A stretch of DNA of 7,279 nucleotides, from positions 1-7,279 of the forward strand of contig JAICLG010000154.1 of NCBI GenBank assembly GCA_025927515.1. Direction: 5' to 3'. This stretch comes from Hyphomicrobium sp. Lineage in GTDB: Bacteria; Pseudomonadota; Alphaproteobacteria; Rhizobiales; Hyphomicrobiaceae. The notes beneath the pieces are model-generated. The model worked only from the letters and a program-made list of their open reading frames with translations, was not told the origin of the DNA and ran no database searches. How positions within the stretch are numbered: position 1 is the first letter of the stretch; each line of letters begins with the position of its first letter. Shown here piece by piece: positions 1 through 6,112 of the stretch. The position numbers and the translations under genes are program-made.

Positions 1-504
1 GAATTGGTGCCCCCAATCGCAGTAGAAGAAATTATTGATCACGTACACGTCGCGAGCGGCCGGTGCATTCTTGATGAAATTTTTTGTTGCCCATTCGACA
101 TAGGCGCGCTGCTGATCCGTTTTATTTTTTGAGTAAAGGCCGACCAGAAATGCGAGATCCGGCGTGGTTATCCGAATGATGCCTCCTGGCTTGAGTATCC
201 GATAACATTCCCGGAAAATATTCTGACCGCCCGCATAGTCTATGTGCTCTACGAAATGCTCCGAATACACGTAGTCGAATTTTCCATCGTCAAAGGGAAA
301 TCTCTTCGTAGCGTCCATCGGCAAAACATCGGGGCGCTTCGGATTGAGATCGCAATTCAGCCACCCGTCGAGGATGTTGAGTCCGCAGCCAACGTGAAGT
401 CGAGGCACAGTCTGCGCATCGAAATACCGTCTGACGGGCCTCGCATTTTGCGCAGCGATTCCGACATATCGACGCCGCAACGATGTTCTGAGCTGAAGAG
501 ACAT
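1..504 (-). CDS. Class I SAM-dependent methyltransferase, 3' end beyond the window
   Basis: This is the N-terminal 168 residues of a class I (Rossmann-fold) S-adenosylmethionine-dependent methyltransferase of the Methyltransf_11 type, probably cytoplasmic. Motif I is LHVGCGLN at residues 36-43, the acidic residue that would bind the SAM ribose is D52 in NCDLNP, the motif II region is FDYVYSEH at 76-83, and the post-II loop is RILKPGG at 102-108 followed by a strand ending in TTPDL. The start is the first ATG after the glycosyltransferase stop, 27 bases away; there is no good Shine-Dalgarno sequence. Relatives commonly have 200-250 residues, so perhaps 40-80 are missing off the left edge. Methyltransferases of this type often sit beside glycosyltransferases in surface polysaccharide loci, so O-methylation of a sugar or lipid-linked glycan is a reasonable guess, but the substrate cannot be read from the sequence. 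Family assignment is firm, function is not. Confidence 0.9.
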   Translation of the reverse strand, partial: MSLQLRTSLRRRYVGIAAQNARPVRRYFDAQTVPRLHVGCGLNILDGWLNCDLNPKRPDVLPMDATKRFPFDDGKFDYVYSEHFVEHIDYAGGQNIFRECYRILKPGGIIRITTPDLAFLVGLYSKNKTDQQRAYVEWATKNFIKNAPAARDVYVINNFFYCDWGHQF

Positions 505-531
505 GGATTGAAACCGATCAATTTCCGCGGA

Positions 532-1695
532 TCAGATGATATCGCAGCTTGGACGAAGCGCGCGACGAGCAAAATTCAACATGTGCGTCCCAAAGCTGCT
601 TCGGGCCAGCATCGCTTTCACATACCCACGAAGGCACGGTCCGGTGGGGATCAGGCCAAATGCTGTCCCCCATCCATCACGTTCGGCGATTTTCCGGGCC
701 GCGCTTGAAAGATACCACCGGACTTCGTCTCTATTCTTTTTCGATAATTCCGCGCGATGCACCAGCGACTTCCGGATAAAGTGGTAGTCCGATTCTTCGA
801 GCTTAAACGGCCGGTATCCAGAAAGTTCGAGCAACTTCATTGAGGCGGCAATCCGCAAATGATTGGCTTCCGCAGGAGAGAGCTGCGCCGAAGCGACTTC
901 CCACATCCCTTCCAACGTTGTCGCTGTCCTATAGGCCATCAGTGCTTGCTTTCCAAACTGAAGATCTTGAAGATTGGCGCGACGGCGCAGCGCCGACAAG
1001 GCGGCAAGCTGCGAACTGATAGCCATGATACGACCGGATAGTACCGAAACGCTTGAGATGCTGCCGCCATGCACGCGATATTTTCCGCCAACGATCTGCA
1101 GATTATGAAGTCGCCCGCGCTCCGATAGACGCCAATAGAGATCGCTGTCTTCTGAATTGAAAACGTAACGATATCCTCCTGCCTCTGTCAGGCTGCGTCT
1201 TCGAACCATCATGAACGGGTGAATGAGATAAGGCTCCAAGGCTGGCGCCCATCTGGGATTGGCATCCAAGGGGCTTCCCGGATGGGGCAATCCGTAAAGC
1301 GGACGTCCGAATTCATCCATGTGCTCAACCGTTGAACCGACGGCGATACAATCAGCGTGCTCGTCGAGATAGTTGCACAGGTTCTGAAGGTGATCAGGAA
1401 AAGCAACGTCGTCTGAATCAAAGCGCGCAATATAGTCGGCCGAACACTGCGTGAGGCCGAAATTCAAGGCGTCAACGATTCCGCCGTTTGGTTTAGTCAG
1501 CACCTGAACGCGCGGATCCTTGCTTCGCAAGTCTTCAAGAATTGCAGCGGATCCATCGGTCGAACCATCATCAACGACAATGATTCGAATATCGGTCAGC
1601 GTCTGACACAGGACGCTCTCGATAGCTTCCCTCAACGTCGCTTCGGCATTGTAGACAGGAATGAGAACGTCGACGGACGAATTAGCTTGTTTCAT
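532..1695 (-). CDS. Family 2 glycosyltransferase (GT-A fold)
   Basis: This inverting GT2 enzyme is expected to transfer a sugar from a nucleotide-sugar donor to a growing glycan on the cytoplasmic side of the membrane. The N-terminal GT-A domain covers about residues 8-225: the strand DVLIPVYNAE, the nucleotide-binding VDDGSTDG near 41-48, the metal-binding DSDD at 93-96 and the likely catalytic-base motif NSEDSD near 180-185, then YRVHGGSIS. Residues 230-387 form a mostly helical C-terminal part with no motif I recognise. There is no clear transmembrane segment. Length is 387 residues from the ATG at 1695; an in-frame TTG two codons upstream (1701) is possible but less attractive. Neither start has a strong Shine-Dalgarno sequence. 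The methyltransferase follows after 27 bases and the GH5 gene precedes by about 134 bases on the same strand, which suggests a glycan locus. Donor and acceptor are unknown. Confidence 0.93.
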   Translation of the reverse strand: MKQANSSVDVLIPVYNAEATLREAIESVLCQTLTDIRIIVVDDGSTDGSAAILEDLRSKDPRVQVLTKPNGGIVDALNFGLTQCSADYIARFDSDDVAFPDHLQNLCNYLDEHADCIAVGSTVEHMDEFGRPLYGLPHPGSPLDANPRWAPALEPYLIHPFMMVRRRSLTEAGGYRYVFNSEDSDLYWRLSERGRLHNLQIVGGKYRVHGGSISSVSVLSGRIMAISSQLAALSALRRRANLQDLQFGKQALMAYRTATTLEGMWEVASAQLSPAEANHLRIAASMKLLELSGYRPFKLEESDYHFIRKSLVHRAELSKKNRDEVRWYLSSAARKIAERDGWGTAFGLIPTGPCLRGYVKAMLARSSFGTHMLNFARRALRPSCDII

Positions 1696-1829
1696 TTGCA
1701 AAGCGCCGCACGGCCCTAGACCCTACTGTGAGTGGTGCAAGCCGCCGGGGCAAGCCAGCTGATGCGAGCGCGACTCATTCGGTAGGATTGTGGTTAATAG
1801 TACAAAATGAATAATTTTTTCTCTCGTAG
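1696..1829 (-). promoter_or_regulatory. Intergenic gap between GH5 and GT2 genes, possible promoter
   Basis: This 134-base gap separates two genes on the minus strand. Its half next to the GH5 stop (about 1787-1829) is clearly AT-rich compared with the surrounding coding DNA, and the half next to the glycosyltransferase is GC-rich. No GC hairpin with a T-tract follows the GH5 stop, so transcription may continue, but the AT-rich block could hold a separate promoter for the glycosyltransferase and methyltransferase. I found no convincing -35/-10 pair. One GANTC site (GACTC, 1772-1776), the CcrM methylation target in alphaproteobacteria, is present. Confidence 0.25.
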
Positions 1830-3047
1830 CTATGGTTTTAGGCTGTCTGCAAGGGCGGCATTCTCAACCAAAGCCCCGCTCCTAAGCTGTCGAAATTTGC
1901 GAAGCAGATCACCCGCCGTGTCCCGAAATGGATCGAGCGGCTCCTTGATCGGGTCCGGGTTACGGTACAATCCCCAAAGGCTGTCCGTGCCGTCCTTCAT
2001 GACGACTTTGTAGGTCCAGAAAGACCACGACCAGCCGTGCCTCTCAAAGATCCCGATCAGCCGCCGCAACGTGGCAGGCCGGCCGTGCGGCTCGACATTG
2101 AATTCCCCGATATAAAACGGCACCGGAGATTGCCTCTGCTTCTTAAGAATTTCGGATGCGAAAAGCTTTCGGCACCCTAGCTGAGCCTCTGCGCTCTTGG
2201 CCTTGAAACAGTAGGTGTGCGGACTGAAAACGACATTGCGCCACCCAAACCGTGATGGTCGCGGCATGTGAGCGGCGCCCTTATATCCATCCTCGACAAA
2301 AATAAGATGACGCGGGTCGATGGCCCGAATGGCCTTATAGAGGCGATTTTGCACCGCGTAGAGTGATGCGCTGTTTTTCGCGCCCATCGGCTCATTGAGC
2401 AAATCATAACCCGCAACTTCCGGACGGTCTTTGTAGCGACCCGCAAGAGCGGCCCAAATTTTTGCCGTACGCGCAACCATTTTGGCTTCTTTGAAAAACC
2501 GGTTGACGCCCACTTTCCCCGTATGATCGGCGTCGCTCTGACGCCCCGGAGCGCCGTGCATATCCAAAATCACGTAGAGGCCATTTTGCCCGGCCCAATC
2601 GATCACCCGATCTAACCACGAAAATCCATCAGGCTCGTCGAGCAGATCATAAAGGAACGGCACACGCACGGTATTAAGTCCCATGCCGCGGATGCGCTTT
2701 AGATCATCTTCTCCGAGCCAGGCATCTCGCAAGGCCGACCGCAGCACTTGCGTCTCATCGCGGCCGAAGCGCTTTTCGATCACGTTCCATAGCTTGCTGT
2801 GATCGGTGATCTCAGGGAAGCCCGATCCAGCCGGAGGAATCGTCACGAAGGGCATCATCCACATCTCTTCCACGAGCCAACCGCCGAGGTTCACACCGCG
2901 AAGCACGACGGCCTTGCCCGCTTCATCGACGATTTGGCCGCCTTTCGTATGCAGCCAGGGCAGCTCTTCTGCAGAAGCAGGATTGACACCGATCGCAAGG
3001 CAAACGACCGCAATTAAAATATGGAAAGACGCGATGAGTGCTGTCAT
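1830..3047 (-). CDS. Secreted GH5 glycoside hydrolase, exo-beta-1,3-glucanase-like
   Basis: This is a predicted exported glycoside hydrolase family 5 (clan GH-A, TIM barrel) enzyme of 405 residues that would cleave beta-glucosidic bonds with retention of configuration. Residues 1-26 look like a Sec signal peptide: hydrophobic core about 9-21 and an Ala-Ser-Ala cleavage site before Glu27. The barrel starts with LRGVNLGGWLVEE (49-61). Arg128 in NTVRVP, His164 in DMHGAPG, the acid/base Glu219 in LLNEP, His277 and Tyr279 in PHTY, the nucleophile Glu315 in YIGEF and the tryptophan-rich WSWSFWTYK all match conserved GH5 positions, so the active site is intact. NLGGWLV and HGAPG recall fungal exo-beta-1,3-glucanases (subfamily GH5_9) more than typical bacterial endocellulases. 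No carbohydrate-binding module is seen. It heads the minus-strand group with the glycosyltransferase and methyltransferase, so trimming the locus's own polysaccharide is plausible; scavenging glucans from outside is the alternative. The exact substrate is inferred. Confidence 0.93.
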   Translation of the reverse strand: MTALIASFHILIAVVCLAIGVNPASAEELPWLHTKGGQIVDEAGKAVVLRGVNLGGWLVEEMWMMPFVTIPPAGSGFPEITDHSKLWNVIEKRFGRDETQVLRSALRDAWLGEDDLKRIRGMGLNTVRVPFLYDLLDEPDGFSWLDRVIDWAGQNGLYVILDMHGAPGRQSDADHTGKVGVNRFFKEAKMVARTAKIWAALAGRYKDRPEVAGYDLLNEPMGAKNSASLYAVQNRLYKAIRAIDPRHLIFVEDGYKGAAHMPRPSRFGWRNVVFSPHTYCFKAKSAEAQLGCRKLFASEILKKQRQSPVPFYIGEFNVEPHGRPATLRRLIGIFERHGWSWSFWTYKVVMKDGTDSLWGLYRNPDPIKEPLDPFRDTAGDLLRKFRQLRSGALVENAALADSLKP

Positions 3048-3308
3048 AGCCAGACCATTCCGGCGACCTCTGCATTAAAATAACCGGTAATGCGTTTACC
3101 GCAGCCGATAGAAACGGTAGGCAGCCGCCGGGTTTCACGTCATGCTATCGATGACAGTCAGTACATCTGAACGAAGCTGCAAGGCTCAAGCGGTCACTCG
3201 TACGATCTAGTTTCCGCAATTTGCATTACTCTATTAGGGGTATGGGGCACCTGGGGAACGTCTCGAGGGTCCCAAATGAATACCACATGCGACGCGAATT
3301 GAAGGCCG
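3048..3308. promoter_or_regulatory. Divergent intergenic region between GH5 and FAD oxidoreductase genes
   Basis: These 261 bases lie between two divergent starts and must hold promoters for both, unless one gene is transcribed from elsewhere. The GH5-proximal part (about 3070-3100) is AT-rich and contains a perfect inverted repeat, listed separately. The other side contains a cluster of G-runs and, at 3301-3305, GAAGG three bases before the ATG of the oxidoreductase, the only Shine-Dalgarno-like sequence there. I see no confident sigma70 hexamer pair on either strand and no ORF worth calling. Confidence 0.5.
3085..3101. promoter_or_regulatory. Perfect inverted repeat, candidate operator upstream of GH5
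   Basis: CGGTAA at 3085-3090 and TTACCG at 3096-3101 are perfect inverted repeats separated by five bases. The site starts 38 bases upstream of the GH5 ATG, a typical position for a repressor or activator site overlapping a promoter, and lies next to the AT-rich stretch where a -10 element would be expected. Symmetry and spacing fit a dimeric helix-turn-helix regulator such as a LacI- or GntR-type protein, but no regulator gene is in the window and the assignment is a guess. Confidence 0.4.
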
Positions 3309-4442
3309 ATGACCAACAGAAGCGCTGACATCCAGACCGTCATCATCGGCGGCGGCGTTATTGGGCTCGCAATTGCCGCGGAATGTGCAAACGCCGGACA
3401 GGAAACGTACGTCCTCGAGCGCCACGATGCGATCGGGCAAGAAGTCAGTTCGCGATCGAGCGAAGTCATCCACGCCGGCGTTTACTATCCCCGCCAATCG
3501 TTGAAGGCGCGCATGTGCGTCGAAGGCAAGCATCTGCTCTATGATTATGCGCGGCGCAGAAGTGTTCCTGTTCGACAGCTCGGAAAACTCGTCGTCGCGA
3601 CGTCAGCTGCCGAAGCTGGCGCGTTGGACGCGATTGCAGCAAAAGCGAAGGCTAATGGCGTCGACGACATCCGGGTTTTGGAAAAGGACGACATTCACGC
3701 CCTGGAACCCGACGTCGCCGCCGTTAAGGCACTCTTCTCTCCATCAACGGGTATCATCGACAGCCACGGCCTCATGTGTGCCTTGGAGAACGATCTTATA
3801 GAATGCGGCGGCTCCGTCGCCTTGGAGACCAACGTCAGCAAGGTTTCGCGCGGACCGAACGATCTTTTCGAAATTGAGATGACGAGCGGTGGCGAAACGA
3901 CGAAGGTCACGGCATGCAATCTCTACGCAGCCGCCGGACTGGGAATGGCTGACATCGGCCCCTTACTGCCTCGCGTTGGGCCATATGTTCCGCCCACGTT
4001 GCATTTCGCCAAAGGCCACTATTTCGCCTTGCGAGGCACGGCGCGATTTGAGCATCTCGTTTATCCGGTGCCCGTCGAAGGCGGTCTTGGGACACACCTG
4101 ACCCTCGACATGCAAGGCGGTGTCCGTTTCGGACCCGACGTGCAATGGGTCGATCGGATCGATCATGCTTTCGATGAAAGGACCGGACTGCGGTTGGCGG
4201 AATTTGAACGTTCGATCCGCCGCTATTGGCCAGGTCTTCCCGACAATGCGCTTACCCCGGGCTACGTAGGCATCCGGCCTAAAATCTCGCGCCAAGGAGA
4301 ACCCGCGCAAGACTTCGCAATCCATGGACCGCGCACCCACGGCATTCCGCATCTGGTAGCGCTTTACGGCATCGAGAGTCCCGGTCTCACATCGTCTCTC
4401 GCCATCGCTCGACACTGCGTAGCACTATCGCGCGAACATTAA
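3309..4442 (+). CDS. FAD-dependent oxidoreductase, L-2-hydroxyglutarate dehydrogenase-like
   Basis: This 377-residue flavoprotein belongs to the DAO/GR2 superfamily, closest in motifs to L-2-hydroxyglutarate dehydrogenase/oxidase (LhgO, L2HGDH). The Rossmann motif GGGVIG is at 14-19 and the acidic residue binding the adenosine ribose is Glu37 in VLER. SSEVIHAGVYYP (50-61) is the family hallmark after the first FAD segment. NLYAAAG (204-210) is the second FAD contact, GTHLTLD (261-267) and GIRPKIS (321-327) line the substrate/flavin site, and YGIESPGLTSSLAIA near 353-367 is the C-terminal FAD loop. The known reaction of the family is oxidation of L-2-hydroxyglutarate to 2-oxoglutarate with electrons passed to the quinone pool; at 377 residues this protein is shorter than E. 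coli LhgO, so another 2-hydroxy or amino acid is possible. The ATG has GAAGG just upstream. It appears to be a single-gene unit, divergent from GH5 and convergent with the tRNA. Confidence 0.9.
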   Translation: MTNRSADIQTVIIGGGVIGLAIAAECANAGQETYVLERHDAIGQEVSSRSSEVIHAGVYYPRQSLKARMCVEGKHLLYDYARRRSVPVRQLGKLVVATSAAEAGALDAIAAKAKANGVDDIRVLEKDDIHALEPDVAAVKALFSPSTGIIDSHGLMCALENDLIECGGSVALETNVSKVSRGPNDLFEIEMTSGGETTKVTACNLYAAAGLGMADIGPLLPRVGPYVPPTLHFAKGHYFALRGTARFEHLVYPVPVEGGLGTHLTLDMQGGVRFGPDVQWVDRIDHAFDERTGLRLAEFERSIRRYWPGLPDNALTPGYVGIRPKISRQGEPAQDFAIHGPRTHGIPHLVALYGIESPGLTSSLAIARHCVALSREH

Positions 4443-4542
4443 GCACGGCGGCTTCGGAGGATGACCAGCATCGGTGCCCGCGCCGTTCCCCGAACGAGGA
4501 CACCCGCGAGACATGGTTCGGGACTGAATGGTAGGGGGTAAT
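4443..4542. other. Convergent gap with inverted repeats, possible terminator region
   Basis: The oxidoreductase and the tRNA gene converge on these 100 bases. CCCGAAC (4489-4495) and GTTCGGG (4516-4522) are perfect 7-bp inverted repeats around a 20-base loop, and the left arm overlaps a smaller alternative hairpin, GTTC/GAAC (4485-4488 with 4492-4495). Neither is followed by a clear T-tract on either strand, so a terminator role is only suggested by position. No ORF is supported here. Confidence 0.3.
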
Positions 4543-4620
4543 TGGTCGGAGCGAGAGGATTTGAACCTCCGACCCCCAGTCCCCCAGACTGGTGCGCTAA
4601 CCAGGCTGCGCTACGCTCCG
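4543..4620 (-). tRNA. tRNA-Pro (anticodon GGG)
   Basis: Read on the minus strand, the gene folds into a complete cloverleaf. The acceptor stem is CGGAGCG/CGCTCCG, the D arm is GCGC/GCGC, the anticodon stem CCAGT/ACTGG carries loop CTGGGGG with anticodon GGG, and the T arm GGAGG/CCTCT (one G-T pair) closes the loop TTCAAAT. The discriminator is A and CCA is encoded (4543-4545). U33 and G37 are in place, as expected for a bacterial proline tRNA that reads CCC and CCU. It lies alone between protein genes, with no other tRNA nearby. Confidence 0.97.
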
Positions 4621-4789
4621 TATGCCCTGTCGACGATGTGTGTAGAGCCGGATTGCCAAGCCCCACCGTAACCGTCGCGGTCGTTCCGGTTGGGTAAAGG
4701 AATGCCCTGAGGCCGTCAAGGCGCGAAGCGGCACTGCCCCGCCGCCGCCGCAAACGCCCAGGCCAAGGCTCCGAAAGCCCGGCCGTCGC
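4621..4789. other. Gap between the tRNA and hydrolase genes
   Basis: These 169 bases should hold the tRNA promoter (transcribed leftward) and the 3' end of the hydrolase transcript. TTGGCA on the minus strand is the only -35-like hexamer seen, with no good -10 at normal spacing. The half nearer the hydrolase is very GC-rich, including a short GCC run at about 4739-4749. No gene is supported. Confidence 0.35.
4761..4784 (-). terminator. Imperfect hairpin just past the hydrolase stop
   Basis: GGCC (4761-4764) pairs with GGCC (4781-4784) and GGCT (4767-4770) with AGCC (4776-4779), leaving a five-base loop and a small internal loop. The structure begins about six bases after the hydrolase stop on the minus strand. 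It lacks a following U-tract, so it may be a weak terminator or an mRNA 3' end stabiliser. Confidence 0.3.
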
Positions 4790-5809
4790 TCAGCGCCGGT
4801 ACTCGGGCAAACGCTTCAAGAGGTCGATAATCGGGTAGTCCACCCAGGCATGTGTCACGAGATCGCGATGACGGCCGCCGCCGCCCGGCACGACCGCAAC
4901 ACCGCCTGACGCGAGCCGGGTATTGATCTCAGGACTGACATCCACGTCGTGAGCAGTCAAAATGTTTTCGAAACGGTTGTTCTGGTTCCGGGTGGAACTC
5001 AGATAGACGCTCACGAAGAACGCCGACGGGTCGCCCTCAATGAAATGCGCGAATTTGTCGAGGTCACCGTAGAGAGAGTCGAGAAGCACTACCCCGCGCA
5101 CGCGCTTCTTCAAGCCGCCGCGTTCGATGGCCGAAGCCGCCGCAACATACCCGCCGCTGTAGGCGACCAGAATGATCGGCATGCTGGCGAAGGTCCGCAG
5201 CGACCTGCGATCGCCCTGCAGCCGCGCAAGCTGCTGCCCGGCTTCCCCGATGAATCGCCCGAAGGCGCCCGGCTGCCAGAACTTGCCAGCACTCGAGTCC
5301 CGGGCATCGACCGCCAGTTGCGGAGCCACGAGCACGACATTGGCGTTCGACGCGGAAATCTGCGCCGGCACCTTCTGGCGGTCGAGCACATCGCGTTCGA
5401 GCGTCGCCCCGTGGCCATGGAAGAAGACCAGCATCAAGGCCGGGCGGCGAATATCGAAGCCCTTGGGGATGTGTAGCAGCACCCGATTATCGTTGTAGGT
5501 CTGATCTTCCCAATAGATGCGGCCGGAAGCAGTGCGATGCCCTTTGCGGCCGCCTTCATTGACATTGAGAAAGGGCTCGTTCGAACCGGGCATCGTGCCG
5601 TGATAGGGAAAGGGCGCGGTCTCAAATGGCACGAGCGCCGTACGCGCTCTCTTCAAGGGCGCGCTGCGTGATCGAACCAGCGTCTTTGACGGCGTGATCG
5701 GCCGGTGCTTTTCGATTCGACGGGCCGCCTTGGCACCCGAAGCACCGAAAGTTAGAGCCAAACCTGTACTAAATGCCGCCGCGAGGAATCCCCGTCGCCC
5801 GTATTTCAT
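4790..5809 (-). CDS. Tat-exported alpha/beta hydrolase
   Basis: This 339-residue protein starts with a probable twin-arginine signal: KYGRRGFLAAAF at 2-13, a hydrophobic stretch to about 23, then Ala-Lys-Ala near 26-28. It would therefore fold in the cytoplasm and act in the periplasm. A basic, proline-containing linker (about 29-65) precedes the catalytic domain. The fold is alpha/beta hydrolase: FFHGHGA (129-135) is the oxyanion-hole loop, VAYSGG (215-220) is the nucleophile elbow with Ser218, LLDSLYGD (242-249) holds the likely acid Asp244, and VTHAW (318-322) gives the likely catalytic His320. The elbow has Ala where GxSxG has its first Gly. The substrate is unknown; an esterase or peptidase-like activity is possible. 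I chose the ATG at 5809 because it gives a compact Tat n-region; an in-frame GTG at 5848 would add 13 residues, and an AGGAG at 5836-5840 does not fit either start. It is divergent from the permease. Confidence 0.85.
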   Translation of the reverse strand: MKYGRRGFLAAAFSTGLALTFGASGAKAARRIEKHRPITPSKTLVRSRSAPLKRARTALVPFETAPFPYHGTMPGSNEPFLNVNEGGRKGHRTASGRIYWEDQTYNDNRVLLHIPKGFDIRRPALMLVFFHGHGATLERDVLDRQKVPAQISASNANVVLVAPQLAVDARDSSAGKFWQPGAFGRFIGEAGQQLARLQGDRRSLRTFASMPIILVAYSGGYVAAASAIERGGLKKRVRGVVLLDSLYGDLDKFAHFIEGDPSAFFVSVYLSSTRNQNNRFENILTAHDVDVSPEINTRLASGGVAVVPGGGGRHRDLVTHAWVDYPIIDLLKRLPEYRR

Positions 5810-6112
5810 GACCCTGCGTGCAATTCGTTGCGACACTCCTAAAGGCACCCAAGCCCGTTAGAATCCGGTTTACCCTCGGTGACGGACCGCTGGCGCCGAT
5901 TCCGCTTGACGCATTAAGGTCCAAAATTGTCCATATCGTGAGTGGAATAAGTAAATGATATTCGACCCATTTCTCGGACGGCTAGCGACAAGCAGCGACA
6001 AAGCCGCCGCAGGTGTATTTTGGCCACGCGAAATGAACATGTCGTGGCTCCCGTTGTTGGGAACCATACGAGTCAATAGTGTCCCCGAGTCGGCCACGGC
6101 AAAGCCTCTCTG
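5810..6112. promoter_or_regulatory. Divergent intergenic region between hydrolase and permease genes
   Basis: These 303 bases separate divergent starts and should contain both promoters. TTGACG (5906-5911) is the best -35-like hexamer for the permease, but the nearest -10-like sequence (CCATAT, 5931-5936) is 19 bases further on, so it is only weak. Other marks are GTCCA repeated at a 10-base interval (5919-5923, 5929-5933), a tandem AGCGACAA pair also at a 10-base interval (5984-5991, 5994-6001), a hairpin at 6045-6066 and two GANTC sites (6070-6074, 6087-6091). The permease ATG has no clear Shine-Dalgarno sequence. No small ORF here looks real. Confidence 0.4.
6045..6066. promoter_or_regulatory. 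Hairpin in the permease leader
   Basis: TGG (6045-6047) and TCCC (6049-6052) pair with GGGA (6059-6062) and CCA (6064-6066), with one C/A mismatch and a six-base loop. It ends 46 bases before the permease start. It could be an operator half-site pair or an mRNA leader hairpin; there is no T-tract, so not a terminator. Confidence 0.3.

Noticed and set aside
244..708. 154-residue plus-strand ORF
   Set aside because: It lies antisense to the methyltransferase and glycosyltransferase, both of which have clear family motifs, and its own product has no recognisable domain.
1787..1829. Possible terminator after the GH5 stop
   Set aside because: The stretch is AT-rich but has no stable GC stem before the A/T run on the minus strand.
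3240..3260. Possible sigma54 promoter before the oxidoreductase
   Set aside because: A GG and GC-like pair can be found but the sequence does not match TGGCAC-N5-TTGC.
4739..4749. GCC triplet run
   Set aside because: It is only about three to four copies long in GC-rich DNA, not a meaningful repeat.
4439..4753. 104-residue minus-strand ORF across the tRNA
   Set aside because: It runs straight through a complete tRNA-Pro gene, so it is a chance open frame.
4949..5476. 175-residue plus-strand ORF
   Set aside because: It is antisense to the alpha/beta hydrolase, including its catalytic serine region, and is explained by high-GC codon bias.
5870..6097. 75-residue minus-strand ORF in the divergent intergenic region
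   Set aside because: It has no recognisable domain, no Shine-Dalgarno sequence I can see, and would fill the promoter region of the permease.
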